From Deltaproteobacteria bacterium (GTDB lineage Bacteria; Desulfobacterota; Desulfobacteria; Desulfobacterales; Desulfatirhabdiaceae), in the NCBI GenBank assembly GCA_026388755.1, contig JAPLJE010000579.1, positions 1-13,026 of the forward strand: a stretch of 13,026 bases of DNA. The letters are read 5' to 3'. The notes under the pieces are model-generated. The model was not told the origin of the DNA and searched no databases. It saw nothing but the letters and a program-made list of their open reading frames with translations. The number at the start of each line of letters is the position of its first letter. Positions within the stretch are counted from its first letter, which is position 1. This document shows, piece after piece, positions 1 through 6,355 of the stretch. The translations under genes and the position numbers were made by a program.

Positions 1-337
1 CAAATACCTGTATCTCACCGTCCAGACGGTCCTCCTCGTCGGCATATTTTTGTTTACGGCTTGCTACCGAACTTCCCATCGCATATCCTCCAGCTCCCCC
101 CAACAACGCCCCTATTCCAGCTCCGACCAACATACCGTTGTTACCTCCCAAAACTTTGCCCAAAACACCACCTAAAACAGCTCCCATCCCGGCTCCAACG
201 GCAGTCCCTTGTGCTTCAGTATAGTTGGCATCATCACTGGTTGAGCTTGAACCGGGTGTGGTTCCTGTAGTAGCACATCCTGAAAGCAGTGCAAACAAGA
301 CACCCACAACTATCAGTTTTTGAAAAAGACATTTCAC
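1..337 (-). CDS. Gly-zipper outer-membrane lipoprotein, C-terminus cut by window edge
   Basis: About 112 codons are visible; the 3' end lies outside the window. The GTG start at 337 is chosen because a GGGGAGG ribosome binding site sits 6-7 bases upstream. The N-terminus is a lipoprotein signal: a short basic start, a hydrophobic stretch (LIVVGVLFALL) and a lipobox LLSGC with the lipidated Cys near residue 21. A Thr/Ser-rich linker follows, then a glycine-rich block (about residues 50-90) with repeated GxxxG-type spacing (VGAGMGAVLGGVLGKVLGG, then VGAGIGALLGGAGG). This is typical of Gly-zipper (YMGG/2TM-like) domains that insert into or pack against membranes. After it come charged residues (SRKQKYADEEDRLD), probably the start of a coiled or periplasmic domain. 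The family is often linked to envelope integrity. The specific role is unknown, and nothing ties it to the catabolic genes next door. Confidence 0.85.
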   Translation of the reverse strand, partial: MKCLFQKLIVVGVLFALLSGCATTGTTPGSSSTSDDANYTEAQGTAVGAGMGAVLGGVLGKVLGGNNGMLVGAGIGALLGGAGGYAMGSSVASRKQKYADEEDRLDGEIQVF

Positions 338-444
338 GATATCGCCTCCCCTTAGTCGTTTGCTCCTGAAGTAACCCTTCATGTTTCATGGAAAGAGCTT
401 TATGGGCCTTGTCATTGGATAATACATTGCTTTCAAGGGGTTGA

Positions 445-473
445 ACTATAGGGGGGCAGTTTTTGCTTGTCAA
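445..473 (-). promoter_or_regulatory. Sigma-70 promoter of the Gly-zipper lipoprotein
   Basis: On the minus strand TTGACA (473-468) is followed by a 17-base spacer and TATAGT (450-445), five of six matches to the -10 consensus. Transcription would start near 438, giving a leader of about 100 bases before the GTG at 337. The spacer carries a run of six C on the transcribed-sense strand. This is the clearest housekeeping promoter in the window. Confidence 0.7.
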
Positions 474-560
474 GGGATATTATGTATCTGGCCACCGACT
501 GAGCAGTATTGGCCTCTAATGAATCCAGATAATAAATATTGATGTCAATGCGGTTCTGCT

Positions 561-722
561 ATGAAACTGACGGCCCGATTTTGTGCAAAATGCGGGCAAA
601 CCATCAGAGCCGATGAATGCCGGCCATCAGGGAAGAGCGGCGGGGTAAGACCTGGACATGTCGAGTGGTTTTTCGCGCCTGGATGCCCATTAGCGGCAAA
701 CGATCCGGGCGGCAATACTTAA
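561..722 (+). CDS. Possible 53-aa CxxC micro-protein (doubtful)
   Basis: This ATG frame runs 53 codons to TAA at 720-722. It begins MKLTARFCAKCGQ, a zinc-ribbon-like CxxC-G knuckle, with further Cys at residues 20 and 42 (EWFFAPGCPLA). It overlaps the convergent AOR stop by a few bases. I see no good ribosome binding site, and the start overlaps an inverted repeat (573-597), so the reading frame could be chance. The zinc-ribbon look and the lack of any other gene in the gap are the only support. I do not recognise the protein. Confidence 0.25.
   Translation: MKLTARFCAKCGQTIRADECRPSGKSGGVRPGHVEWFFAPGCPLAANDPGGNT
573..597. repeat. Imperfect inverted repeat in the gap beyond the AOR gene
   Basis: GCCCG-ATTTTG (573-583) is complementary to CAAAAT (586-591) and CGGGC (593-597), with a single bulged G at 592 and only two central bases. 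The innermost pair must open to form a loop. It lies about 120 bases beyond the AOR stop. There is no T-run on the minus side, so it is not a canonical terminator, but it could be an mRNA 3' end structure or a protein-binding palindrome. It also overlaps the start of the doubtful micro-ORF. Confidence 0.45.
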
Positions 723-2491
723 TAAAACGGATTAAGTAACAAGGGAGGGAGATTGCCCTCGGAACTCCATCCGCGAAGGCGGTAATAGTCCTTTGTCAGT
801 TTGTCCATTTCTTCGCGGGTGATGCTGCCGCCGGTTTCGAGGGGTTCTTTGAAAAATCGCTCAGGAAGCCGGTCGTCTGCTGCGGTTAGGCCTTCCTGAA
901 TATTGAAATACCGGGCGCTGTCGGTTACCCGTTTCGCAAGGGACGTTAGCCCTGCTTTATCCAGTTTGAGACCCGTGGTTAGAAAAATGATCGTGGACAG
1001 CTCTTCCCAGGTGTAAAAATCCCGGTAGAACCGGCACGTGATCAGACAGTCATGAAGCGTACAACGATCCTCGAAATCCAGAAACAGCTCGGCCTTGCCG
1101 TCATGTTGATTCGGGTCGATGAGGCCTGCCAACTCCGCCTTGTAGAATGTGCTTCTCAAATGGCAGGCGCCCCTGTCGCTGACCGCATAGGCAAGGCCCA
1201 TACCCTTCAGGATTCTGGGGTCATAGCCTGCGGGTTCCATTCCCTTGACATGAATCGCGATGTCTTCAAGTCCCAGCTCGGCGCTGGCGGTTTTAATGCC
1301 TTCGGCCAGAAGCGCTCCGATGCCTTCTCTGCGGGATATTTTCTGAAGAATATCCGCAACATGATCCGCGTTTCCGTATGTCAGCGTTTCCTTGATCTTT
1401 CCCCGGAGCGAAGCTTCAATCGCAAAGGCAGCCATGTTTCCGGCCGTGATGGTATCGATGCCCAGCCGGTCGCATAGATCATTCAAATACGCGATTTCCT
1501 CGATCTGATCGATGAGACAGAGCCCACCGAATGCATACAGGGTCTCATACTCGGGTCCTTCCAGCTTCAGGCCTTTATGTCTGCCATCCTGAACCTCGAT
1601 GGATTTGCCGCATCCCATAAAACAGGTCAGACAGGCCTTTGGCCGGGCATTACATCGCTCCTTCATGCTGTCGGCGCTGATATTCGGCCAACCGTCCATG
1701 CGGCCGGAAGCCCAGTAACGGGTGGGAAAAGCGCCTGCCGTATTCAGCATGGCCACCATCATCGGGGTGCCATGGTTGCGGTATGCTTCCGTGGCCTTGT
1801 GATCCTTGAGCTTCTTCAGGGTTTCTTTGGCATAATTCTTGATCCCCTCAGGGTCGGCAAAGGGCCGCTTCTGTTTGCCATGAAACACCACGGCCTTGAG
1901 GTGTTTGGAGCCCATGACCGCGCCCATACCGGTTCTACCGGCAGAACGCCAGTAGTCGTTTTCAATGACAGCGAACCGGACCCGGTTTTCCCCGGCCGGA
2001 CCAATAACCATGGCGCCACAATCGCTTGCAGATGCAAGACTTTTCACCGTCTTTTCCGTCTCGTAGGTTTCCTTTCCCCACAAGGGTGTGGCATCGTGAA
2101 ACAGCACCCGGGTATCGGAGATCTCCAGCCAGACGGGTTTTTCCGAGCATCCCCGAATGACAAAGGCATCGTAACCCGTGCGGCTCATGGGAATGGCAAT
2201 CTTTCCGCCGGAATAGGATGCGCCGTAAAAACCGGTCAGCGGCGACTTTGAAAAAATACCATGCCGGCAGGAGCCATAAATGGCGCTGTCTGTAACCGGT
2301 CCCAGGGCCACAATCAGATGGTTTTCCGGAGAAAAGGGGTCGACCCTGGGGGGATTGTACTTCAACAGAAGCTGGGTTCCCAGCCCTTTTCCCCCAAGGA
2401 CCGTTTCAAGTACATGATCCTCCAGCGTCTCAACCCGGGTGGTTTTATCCGCCATGTCAATAATCAGCAGTCGCCCGAAAAACCCTTTCAT
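719..2491 (-). CDS. aor: Aldehyde:ferredoxin oxidoreductase (AOR) family, tungsten/molybdenum-pterin enzyme
   Basis: A 590-aa protein of normal length for the family, which oxidises aldehydes to carboxylic acids and passes electrons to ferredoxin through a bis-pterin W (or Mo) site and a [4Fe-4S] cluster. The N-terminal domain is typical (GGKGLGTQLLL, then SCRHGIFSKSPLTGFYGASYSGG, and GRTGMGAVMGSKHLKA at 185-200). Cluster ligands are C287, C290 and C294 (CLTCFMGC), with the fourth probably C486 in DCLITC, at the place of the second pterin motif (DxxGLC in Pyrococcus AOR). The first pterin motif is DRLGID (341-346). GPEYET (312-317) and DRGACH (439-444) match conserved active-site regions. ATG 2491 has GGAAAGGA upstream. 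It lies 100 bp behind the aminotransferase on the same strand, so it probably oxidises the aldehyde that enzyme makes. No separate ferredoxin-like subunit or MoaD gene is adjacent. Substrate specificity within the family (AOR, FOR, GOR-like) cannot be told. Confidence 0.92.
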   Translation of the reverse strand: MKGFFGRLLIIDMADKTTRVETLEDHVLETVLGGKGLGTQLLLKYNPPRVDPFSPENHLIVALGPVTDSAIYGSCRHGIFSKSPLTGFYGASYSGGKIAIPMSRTGYDAFVIRGCSEKPVWLEISDTRVLFHDATPLWGKETYETEKTVKSLASASDCGAMVIGPAGENRVRFAVIENDYWRSAGRTGMGAVMGSKHLKAVVFHGKQKRPFADPEGIKNYAKETLKKLKDHKATEAYRNHGTPMMVAMLNTAGAFPTRYWASGRMDGWPNISADSMKERCNARPKACLTCFMGCGKSIEVQDGRHKGLKLEGPEYETLYAFGGLCLIDQIEEIAYLNDLCDRLGIDTITAGNMAAFAIEASLRGKIKETLTYGNADHVADILQKISRREGIGALLAEGIKTASAELGLEDIAIHVKGMEPAGYDPRILKGMGLAYAVSDRGACHLRSTFYKAELAGLIDPNQHDGKAELFLDFEDRCTLHDCLITCRFYRDFYTWEELSTIIFLTTGLKLDKAGLTSLAKRVTDSARYFNIQEGLTAADDRLPERFFKEPLETGGSITREEMDKLTKDYYRLRGWSSEGNLPPLLLNPFY

Positions 2492-2515
2492 GGCATTTCC
2501 TTTCCAGTAGTAAAG

Positions 2516-2572
2516 AGGCTGAAGACCGAAGGGATGAAGTTATTATATCCATTAGCCTTTTCCCTTCAGCCT
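2516..2572. repeat. Inverted repeat between aminotransferase and AOR genes
   Basis: AGGCTGAAG (2516-2524) and CTTCAGCCT (2564-2572) form a perfect 9-bp stem around a 39-base loop. It fills much of the 100-bp gap inside the minus-strand operon. There is no U-tract, so it is more likely an RNA processing or stability element, or a partial attenuator, than a terminator. The long loop makes it a weak structure. Confidence 0.4.
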
Positions 2573-2591
2573 TAAAACTTAAACACCTGAA

Positions 2592-3818
2592 TTAGAGCGT
2601 CAGCTCGGAAAGACTTTCTTCAAAAATCGCCAGCCCCTTTTCCAACTGTTCATCGGTTATCACCAGCGGCATCAGGGTCCGGATCACGTTGCTCTTGTGC
2701 CCGCAGGATAGCAGAACCAGTCCTTTTTCATAGCAGGAAGCCAATATTTTTTTGGTCTCTTCGGTTGCCGGTACCTTGGTAACCCGATCCTTTACCAGTT
2801 CAAGCGCAATCATGGGACCCTTGCCGCGGACATCCCCTATGATTTCATATTTGTCTTTCATGGCCAGGAAGCGTTTCCAGAGCTTTTCACCAAGGGCTTC
2901 AGCTTTCTGCAGGAGCTTATCTTCATAAAGAACATCCAGAACCGCCAGGGCTGCCCTGCAGGCGATCGGATTTCCGGCATAGGTGCCGCCAAGGCCGCCC
3001 ACATGAGGTTTGTCCATCATTTCCTTGCGTCCGGTGACTGAACTTAGTGGCAGTCCGCCGGCCAGACTCTTAGCCAGCGTAATGATATCCGGTGCAATGC
3101 CCCAGTGGTCGATGGCAAACATTTTACCGGTTCGGCCGGCGCCCGTCTGCACTTCATCAATGATCAGTGCAATGCCGTATTTCTGGCAGATGCTCTGAAT
3201 CTTGGGAAAATATTCCGGCGGCGGCGTCACAAATCCGCCCTCACCCTGAATGGGTTCGGCAATCACTGCAGCTGTTGATTCCGGAGCCACGTAAGCCGTG
3301 AAAAAATCTTCCAGATAATCCGCACAGGCTGTGCCGCACGACGGGTACGAAAGCCCGAATGGGCATCTGTAGCAGTAGGCATAGGGCATTCGGTAGACTT
3401 CCGGGGCAAAGGGGCCGAAACCAAATTTATAGGGTTTCACCTTGCTCGTCAGGGTCATGGTCAGCAGGGTGCGGCCGTGAAATCCGTTTTCAAAGCAGAT
3501 GACAGCAGGTCTTCCCGTGGCATATCTGGCAACTTTCACGGCATTTTCAACCGCTTCCGCACCGCTGTTGGCAAACATGGTCATTTTGGGAAAATCGCCG
3601 GGCGCCAGCGCATTCAACTTTTCCGCCAGTTTCAGATATGGCTCGTACATGGCCACATGAAAACAGGTGTGTATGTATTTTTCCGCCTGATCCTTGATAG
3701 CTTCAACCACCCGCGGATGGCAGTGCCCCACATTGTTGACGCCGATGCCGCCCGCAAAATCGATGAGCTCCCGGCCGTCCACACTAAGATCCAGAAGTTC
3801 TTGTATTGAGGTGTTCAT
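2592..3818 (-). CDS. gabT: Class III PLP aminotransferase, 4-aminobutyrate transaminase-like
   Basis: A 408-aa fold-type I aminotransferase that moves an omega-amino group to 2-oxoglutarate or pyruvate, releasing a semialdehyde. Landmarks: DFAGGIGVNNVGHCHP (20-35), NSGAEAVENAVKVAR (84-98), FHGRT with R116 at the place of E. coli GabT R141, AEPIQGEGG with E193 equivalent to GabT E211, DEVQTGAGRTG (221-231), PLP-lysine K250 in TLAKSLAGG, and GGTYAGNPIA. I25, R116 and E193 all match GabT substrate-site residues, so GABA or a related omega-amino acid (5-aminovalerate, beta-alanine) is the best guess. It is about 25 residues shorter at the N-terminus than E. coli GabT. The start is firm: AGGAG lies upstream of ATG 3818, and an in-frame TAA precedes it by a few codons. 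A Cys-rich insert (C149, C152, C161, C165) is present. First gene of the aminotransferase-AOR unit, behind a sigma-54 promoter. Confidence 0.9.
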   Translation of the reverse strand: MNTSIQELLDLSVDGRELIDFAGGIGVNNVGHCHPRVVEAIKDQAEKYIHTCFHVAMYEPYLKLAEKLNALAPGDFPKMTMFANSGAEAVENAVKVARYATGRPAVICFENGFHGRTLLTMTLTSKVKPYKFGFGPFAPEVYRMPYAYCYRCPFGLSYPSCGTACADYLEDFFTAYVAPESTAAVIAEPIQGEGGFVTPPPEYFPKIQSICQKYGIALIIDEVQTGAGRTGKMFAIDHWGIAPDIITLAKSLAGGLPLSSVTGRKEMMDKPHVGGLGGTYAGNPIACRAALAVLDVLYEDKLLQKAEALGEKLWKRFLAMKDKYEIIGDVRGKGPMIALELVKDRVTKVPATEETKKILASCYEKGLVLLSCGHKSNVIRTLMPLVITDEQLEKGLAIFEESLSELTL

Positions 3819-3939
3819 TGATTTCTCCTTTTATATATATTCATAAATATTCGCGTATTCAGAAACCAGAATGCTGGTTGAATAAGTCCCGAATGGTTTC
3901 ACGTCGCGTTAGTAAGGCGTATCTAAATGTAATCTGTCT

Positions 3940-3955
3940 CGCAAGGAACATACCA
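3940..3955 (-). promoter_or_regulatory. Sigma-54 (-24/-12) promoter of the aminotransferase-AOR operon
   Basis: Reading the minus strand from 3955 to 3940 gives TGGTATGTTCCTTGCG. This fits the consensus TGGCACG-N4-TTGCW: the TGG and TTGC blocks are exact, G is at position 7, and the spacing between GG and GC is the required 10 bases. The start site would be near 3929, leaving a leader of about 110 bases. Transcription from it needs an ATP-driven activator, and the gene for one lies immediately on the other side of this region. Confidence 0.7.
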
Positions 3956-4092
3956 TTTCATCTTACAGACTCATTTACCCGGAAAATTGGTGAAAAACAC
4001 CTGTATCTGCATTGATTCAGGAAGCCGCTGTGCTAAGATTCCAAAAAATAAAGTTCAAATAAGCTCCTTTCATTTTAATGCGGGATTGCATT

Positions 4093-4114
4093 TAATATGC
4101 GAATGTGCATATAT
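4093..4114. promoter_or_regulatory. Upstream activator site 1 (palindrome shared with 6107-6136)
   Basis: ATATGC (4095-4100) and GCATAT (4107-4112) form a palindrome with a 6-base centre. Its centre lies 162.5 bp upstream of the -12 base of the minus-strand sigma-54 promoter (3941), in the usual range for enhancer-binding proteins. The same half-sites with the same 6-base spacing occur at 6113-6130. The site is also roughly 120 bp upstream of the activator gene, so autoregulation is possible. The remainder of the 3819-4228 gap holds no gene I can support. Confidence 0.65.
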
Positions 4115-4228
4115 GGAAATTGCTTTTTATAAATAAAAATATTTATCCTTTTTCCCCGATTACCCATATGGAAGATAATTGGCCCTTGGTTGGGATCGGC
4201 AGAGCCATTCGCCCGACGGAAGATACCG

Positions 4229-6025
4229 ATGCTGCAAAATCAAAACAACAGTTTAGCCCAATCCCCGATCTTGGATGAACGGATCTGCCAGGCAATTCTG
4301 GATAAAATCCGGGATGCGGTCATTGCTGTGCATCCCTCCGGAACGGTCAGTTATTTAAACCCGGCAGCAATCACCTGTTTCAATCTCAGTCTTGGTACGC
4401 AATTTGAATTAGCATTTCCAGAGCTGAAGCAGTTGCTACTTCAAACCCTGAAGAATCAGCAGGATTGCCTGAACCTGAGTGTTACCATCGGCCAGCATCA
4501 ATTTCTGGCCAATCTCTACGCGCTCCATGAACAGGGAAAGCCGGCCGGGGCATTGTGCGTCCTGGAAAATCGCACGGAAATGAATCGGATCATTCAAACA
4601 ATGTTATCGTTTCAGGAGCTTTCCCGGGAACTAGATACGATTATCGACTCATCCTACGATGGACTGTGGATCTGCAATGCCAATGCTACGGTGCTGCGGA
4701 TCAATTCCGCCTCGGAGCGCCTGAACAATATCCGGGCTGCCGAGGTGGTCGGCCGCAACATGGCGGACCTGGTAGCAGAAGGATTCATCAACCGATCCGC
4801 CACCCTGGAGGTGATTAAAACCGGATCAACGGCAACAATGCTTCAGAATACCAACACCGGCCGGAAGCTGATGATTACGGGAAGTCCCATCTTTGATGAA
4901 GCCGGAAAGCTGGTCCGCGTGGTTGTCAACGAACGGGATATCACGGAAATCGATTCCCTGCATGAGGAACTTCAGCGCCAGGAAGCCATCAAGAATCAAT
5001 ATCGCAATCACATGCTGGAGATGCAACTTGCGGAAATGGAATCCCGCAGAATCATTGCCCGAAGCCCCTGCATGGCCAAGCTTCTGCAACAGGCCATTAA
5101 AGTCAGCAAGGTGGATTCAACCGCCCTGATTCTGGGGGAATCCGGCGCAGGCAAGGAACTGATCGCGGATCTCATACACAAACATTCGAACCGGGCCAGC
5201 CAGCCCATGATCAAAATCAACTGCGGCGCCATTCCCGAATCCCTGGTTGAATCCGAGCTGTTCGGATATGAAAAAGGCGCCTTTACCGGAGCGCAGAAAC
5301 AGGGAAAGCCCGGTTATCTTGAACTGGCTCAGGATGGTCTGCTATTTCTGGATGAAATCGCAGAGCTTCCCCTGGCTTCACAGGTCAAGCTTCTCCGGTT
5401 TCTGGAAGACGGCGTGGTTTGCCGGGTCGGCGGCGTCAAAAGCCGAAAACTCAATGTCCGTATTCTGGCAGCCACCAACCGAAACTTAAAAGAGATGGTC
5501 AGCGCCGGAGGATTCCGAAAAGACCTGTATTACCGGCTTCACGTCATTCCACTGCATGTACCGCCCTTGCGGGAACGGACGGAATGCATTCTGCCGCTGC
5601 TGCATCATTATCTGCATTTTTTTGCCGGTAAAATCGGCAAAACCGAATCCATACATCTTTCTAAGCCGGTAACCGAAGCACTGCTTTCCTATCCCTATCC
5701 CGGAAATGTCCGCGAGCTCATCAATATCTGTGAACGGGCAGTGGTCATGAGCGAGGAGGAATGGATCTCTCTTGACGATTTGCCCCGGGATGTGGCAGAT
5801 TCCAGAAAATCCAAAGAGCTTTCAGATCTCATGGATTTATCCCAAAACTCCCTGAAGGAACTCATGGAAAAATTCGAGCGCTCGGTGTTGCGAAAGGCTT
5901 CAGCACAGTACGCAACCCAGGACAAAATCGCCAAAGCGCTAGGCGTTGATCAGGCGACCATTGCCAGAAAATTGAAAAAATACGCAATGATCCTGCAAAC
6001 CCCAAAGGGAAATTCCATGCAATAA
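4229..6025 (+). CDS. Sigma-54-dependent activator: PAS-PAS-AAA+-TyrR-like HTH
   Basis: A 598-aa enhancer-binding protein with no receiver domain. Residues about 18-115 look like a divergent PAS domain, and about 130-245 are a clearer PAS domain (IIDSSYDGLWICNANATVL) ending in the usual DITE. A short coiled segment (245-275) leads to the AAA+ domain: Walker A GESGAGKE (303-310), the sigma-54 contact loop GAFTGA (350-355), Walker B LLFLDE (371-376) and LYYRL (433-437). The C-terminus (about 540-587) is a Fis/TyrR-type helix-turn-helix (QDKIAKALGVDQATIARKLKKY). PAS sensing by such proteins is usually of a small ligand or redox state. I chose ATG 4229 (GGAAG upstream); a TTG at 4190 would add 13 residues. 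It sits between the two sigma-54 operons and two matching palindromes, so it very probably activates both. Confidence 0.93.
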   Translation: MLQNQNNSLAQSPILDERICQAILDKIRDAVIAVHPSGTVSYLNPAAITCFNLSLGTQFELAFPELKQLLLQTLKNQQDCLNLSVTIGQHQFLANLYALHEQGKPAGALCVLENRTEMNRIIQTMLSFQELSRELDTIIDSSYDGLWICNANATVLRINSASERLNNIRAAEVVGRNMADLVAEGFINRSATLEVIKTGSTATMLQNTNTGRKLMITGSPIFDEAGKLVRVVVNERDITEIDSLHEELQRQEAIKNQYRNHMLEMQLAEMESRRIIARSPCMAKLLQQAIKVSKVDSTALILGESGAGKELIADLIHKHSNRASQPMIKINCGAIPESLVESELFGYEKGAFTGAQKQGKPGYLELAQDGLLFLDEIAELPLASQVKLLRFLEDGVVCRVGGVKSRKLNVRILAATNRNLKEMVSAGGFRKDLYYRLHVIPLHVPPLRERTECILPLLHHYLHFFAGKIGKTESIHLSKPVTEALLSYPYPGNVRELINICERAVVMSEEEWISLDDLPRDVADSRKSKELSDLMDLSQNSLKELMEKFERSVLRKASAQYATQDKIAKALGVDQATIARKLKKYAMILQTPKGNSMQ

Positions 6026-6106
6026 TTTCAAGCAGCAACGAAGTCATTCCACAGATTCACTGTCTGAAGCTTGGGAATCCGTGAAATGGCAGATTATTTC
6101 CGATTA

Positions 6107-6136
6107 AAAAGTATATGCAATGATGCATATACTTTT
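6107..6136. promoter_or_regulatory. Upstream activator site 2, perfect palindrome with 13-bp arms
   Basis: AAAAGTATATGCA (6107-6119) and TGCATATACTTTT (6124-6136) are perfect inverted arms around ATGA. The inner ATATGC-N6-GCATAT (6113-6130) repeats the site at 4095-4112 with identical spacing. Its centre is 164.5 bp upstream of the -12 base of the livK sigma-54 promoter (6286), within 2 bp of the distance seen for the aminotransferase promoter. It could be mistaken for a terminator hairpin, but the true terminator of the activator gene lies just downstream. Confidence 0.7.
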
Positions 6137-6163
6137 CACTGACGTCTGGCCAGCCCCATCCTG

Positions 6164-6194
6164 CAGAGAAGCGGGTGCTTTCTCTGGGTTTTTT
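6164..6194 (+). terminator. Rho-independent terminator of the activator gene
   Basis: CAGAGAA-GC (6164-6172) pairs with GC-T-TTCTCTG (6177-6186) around a GGGT loop with one bulged T, and is followed by GG and six T (6189-6194). It lies about 140 bases after the activator stop and before the livK promoter, so it separates activator transcription from the importer operon. Confidence 0.8.
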
Positions 6195-6271
6195 ACTTAC
6201 CGAATCCGAATCGGCTGTTATTTCAGGTGAGTTAATGAATATTTTTTGACAGGAAATCCTTTCTTGTGTTG

Positions 6272-6287
6272 TGGCATATAGATTGCA
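6272..6287 (+). promoter_or_regulatory. Sigma-54 (-24/-12) promoter of the liv importer operon
   Basis: TGGCATATAGATTGCA matches TGGCACG-N4-TTGCW with exact TGGCA and TTGCA blocks and the required 10-base spacing between GG and GC. The start site would be about 6298, giving a leader of near 58 bases that ends in an ideal AAGGAGG (6344-6350) 5 bases before the livK ATG. It is the better of the two sigma-54 promoters by consensus. Confidence 0.8.
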
Positions 6288-6355
6288 GACATGACTCCAT
6301 CACAGCTTGCTGTATCGGTTGTTTGTGATATTAACATTCTATTAAGGAGGCAAAC

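Noticed and set aside
234..473. 79-codon minus-strand frame overlapping the lipoprotein start
   Set aside because: It begins inside the -35 box of the lipoprotein promoter and runs out of frame with the clear lipobox protein, which has the better ribosome binding site.
1577..2251. 224-codon plus-strand open frame
   Set aside because: It lies wholly antisense to the AOR gene, whose motifs are intact; the product looks like no known family, and such frames are common opposite GC-rich codon use.
3806..4015. 69-codon plus-strand open frame in the divergent control region
   Set aside because: It overlaps the aminotransferase start and the sigma-54 promoter, has no ribosome binding site and a low-complexity, unfamiliar product.
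4190..4228. Upstream TTG start for the sigma-54 activator
   Set aside because: ATG 4229 has a reasonable GGAAG upstream and the extra 13 residues add no domain; still, the TTG cannot be fully excluded.
6107..6136. Palindrome read as the terminator of the activator gene
   Set aside because: The stem is AT-rich, has only four T after it, and its core recurs with equal spacing at 4095-4112; a proper terminator lies at 6164-6194.
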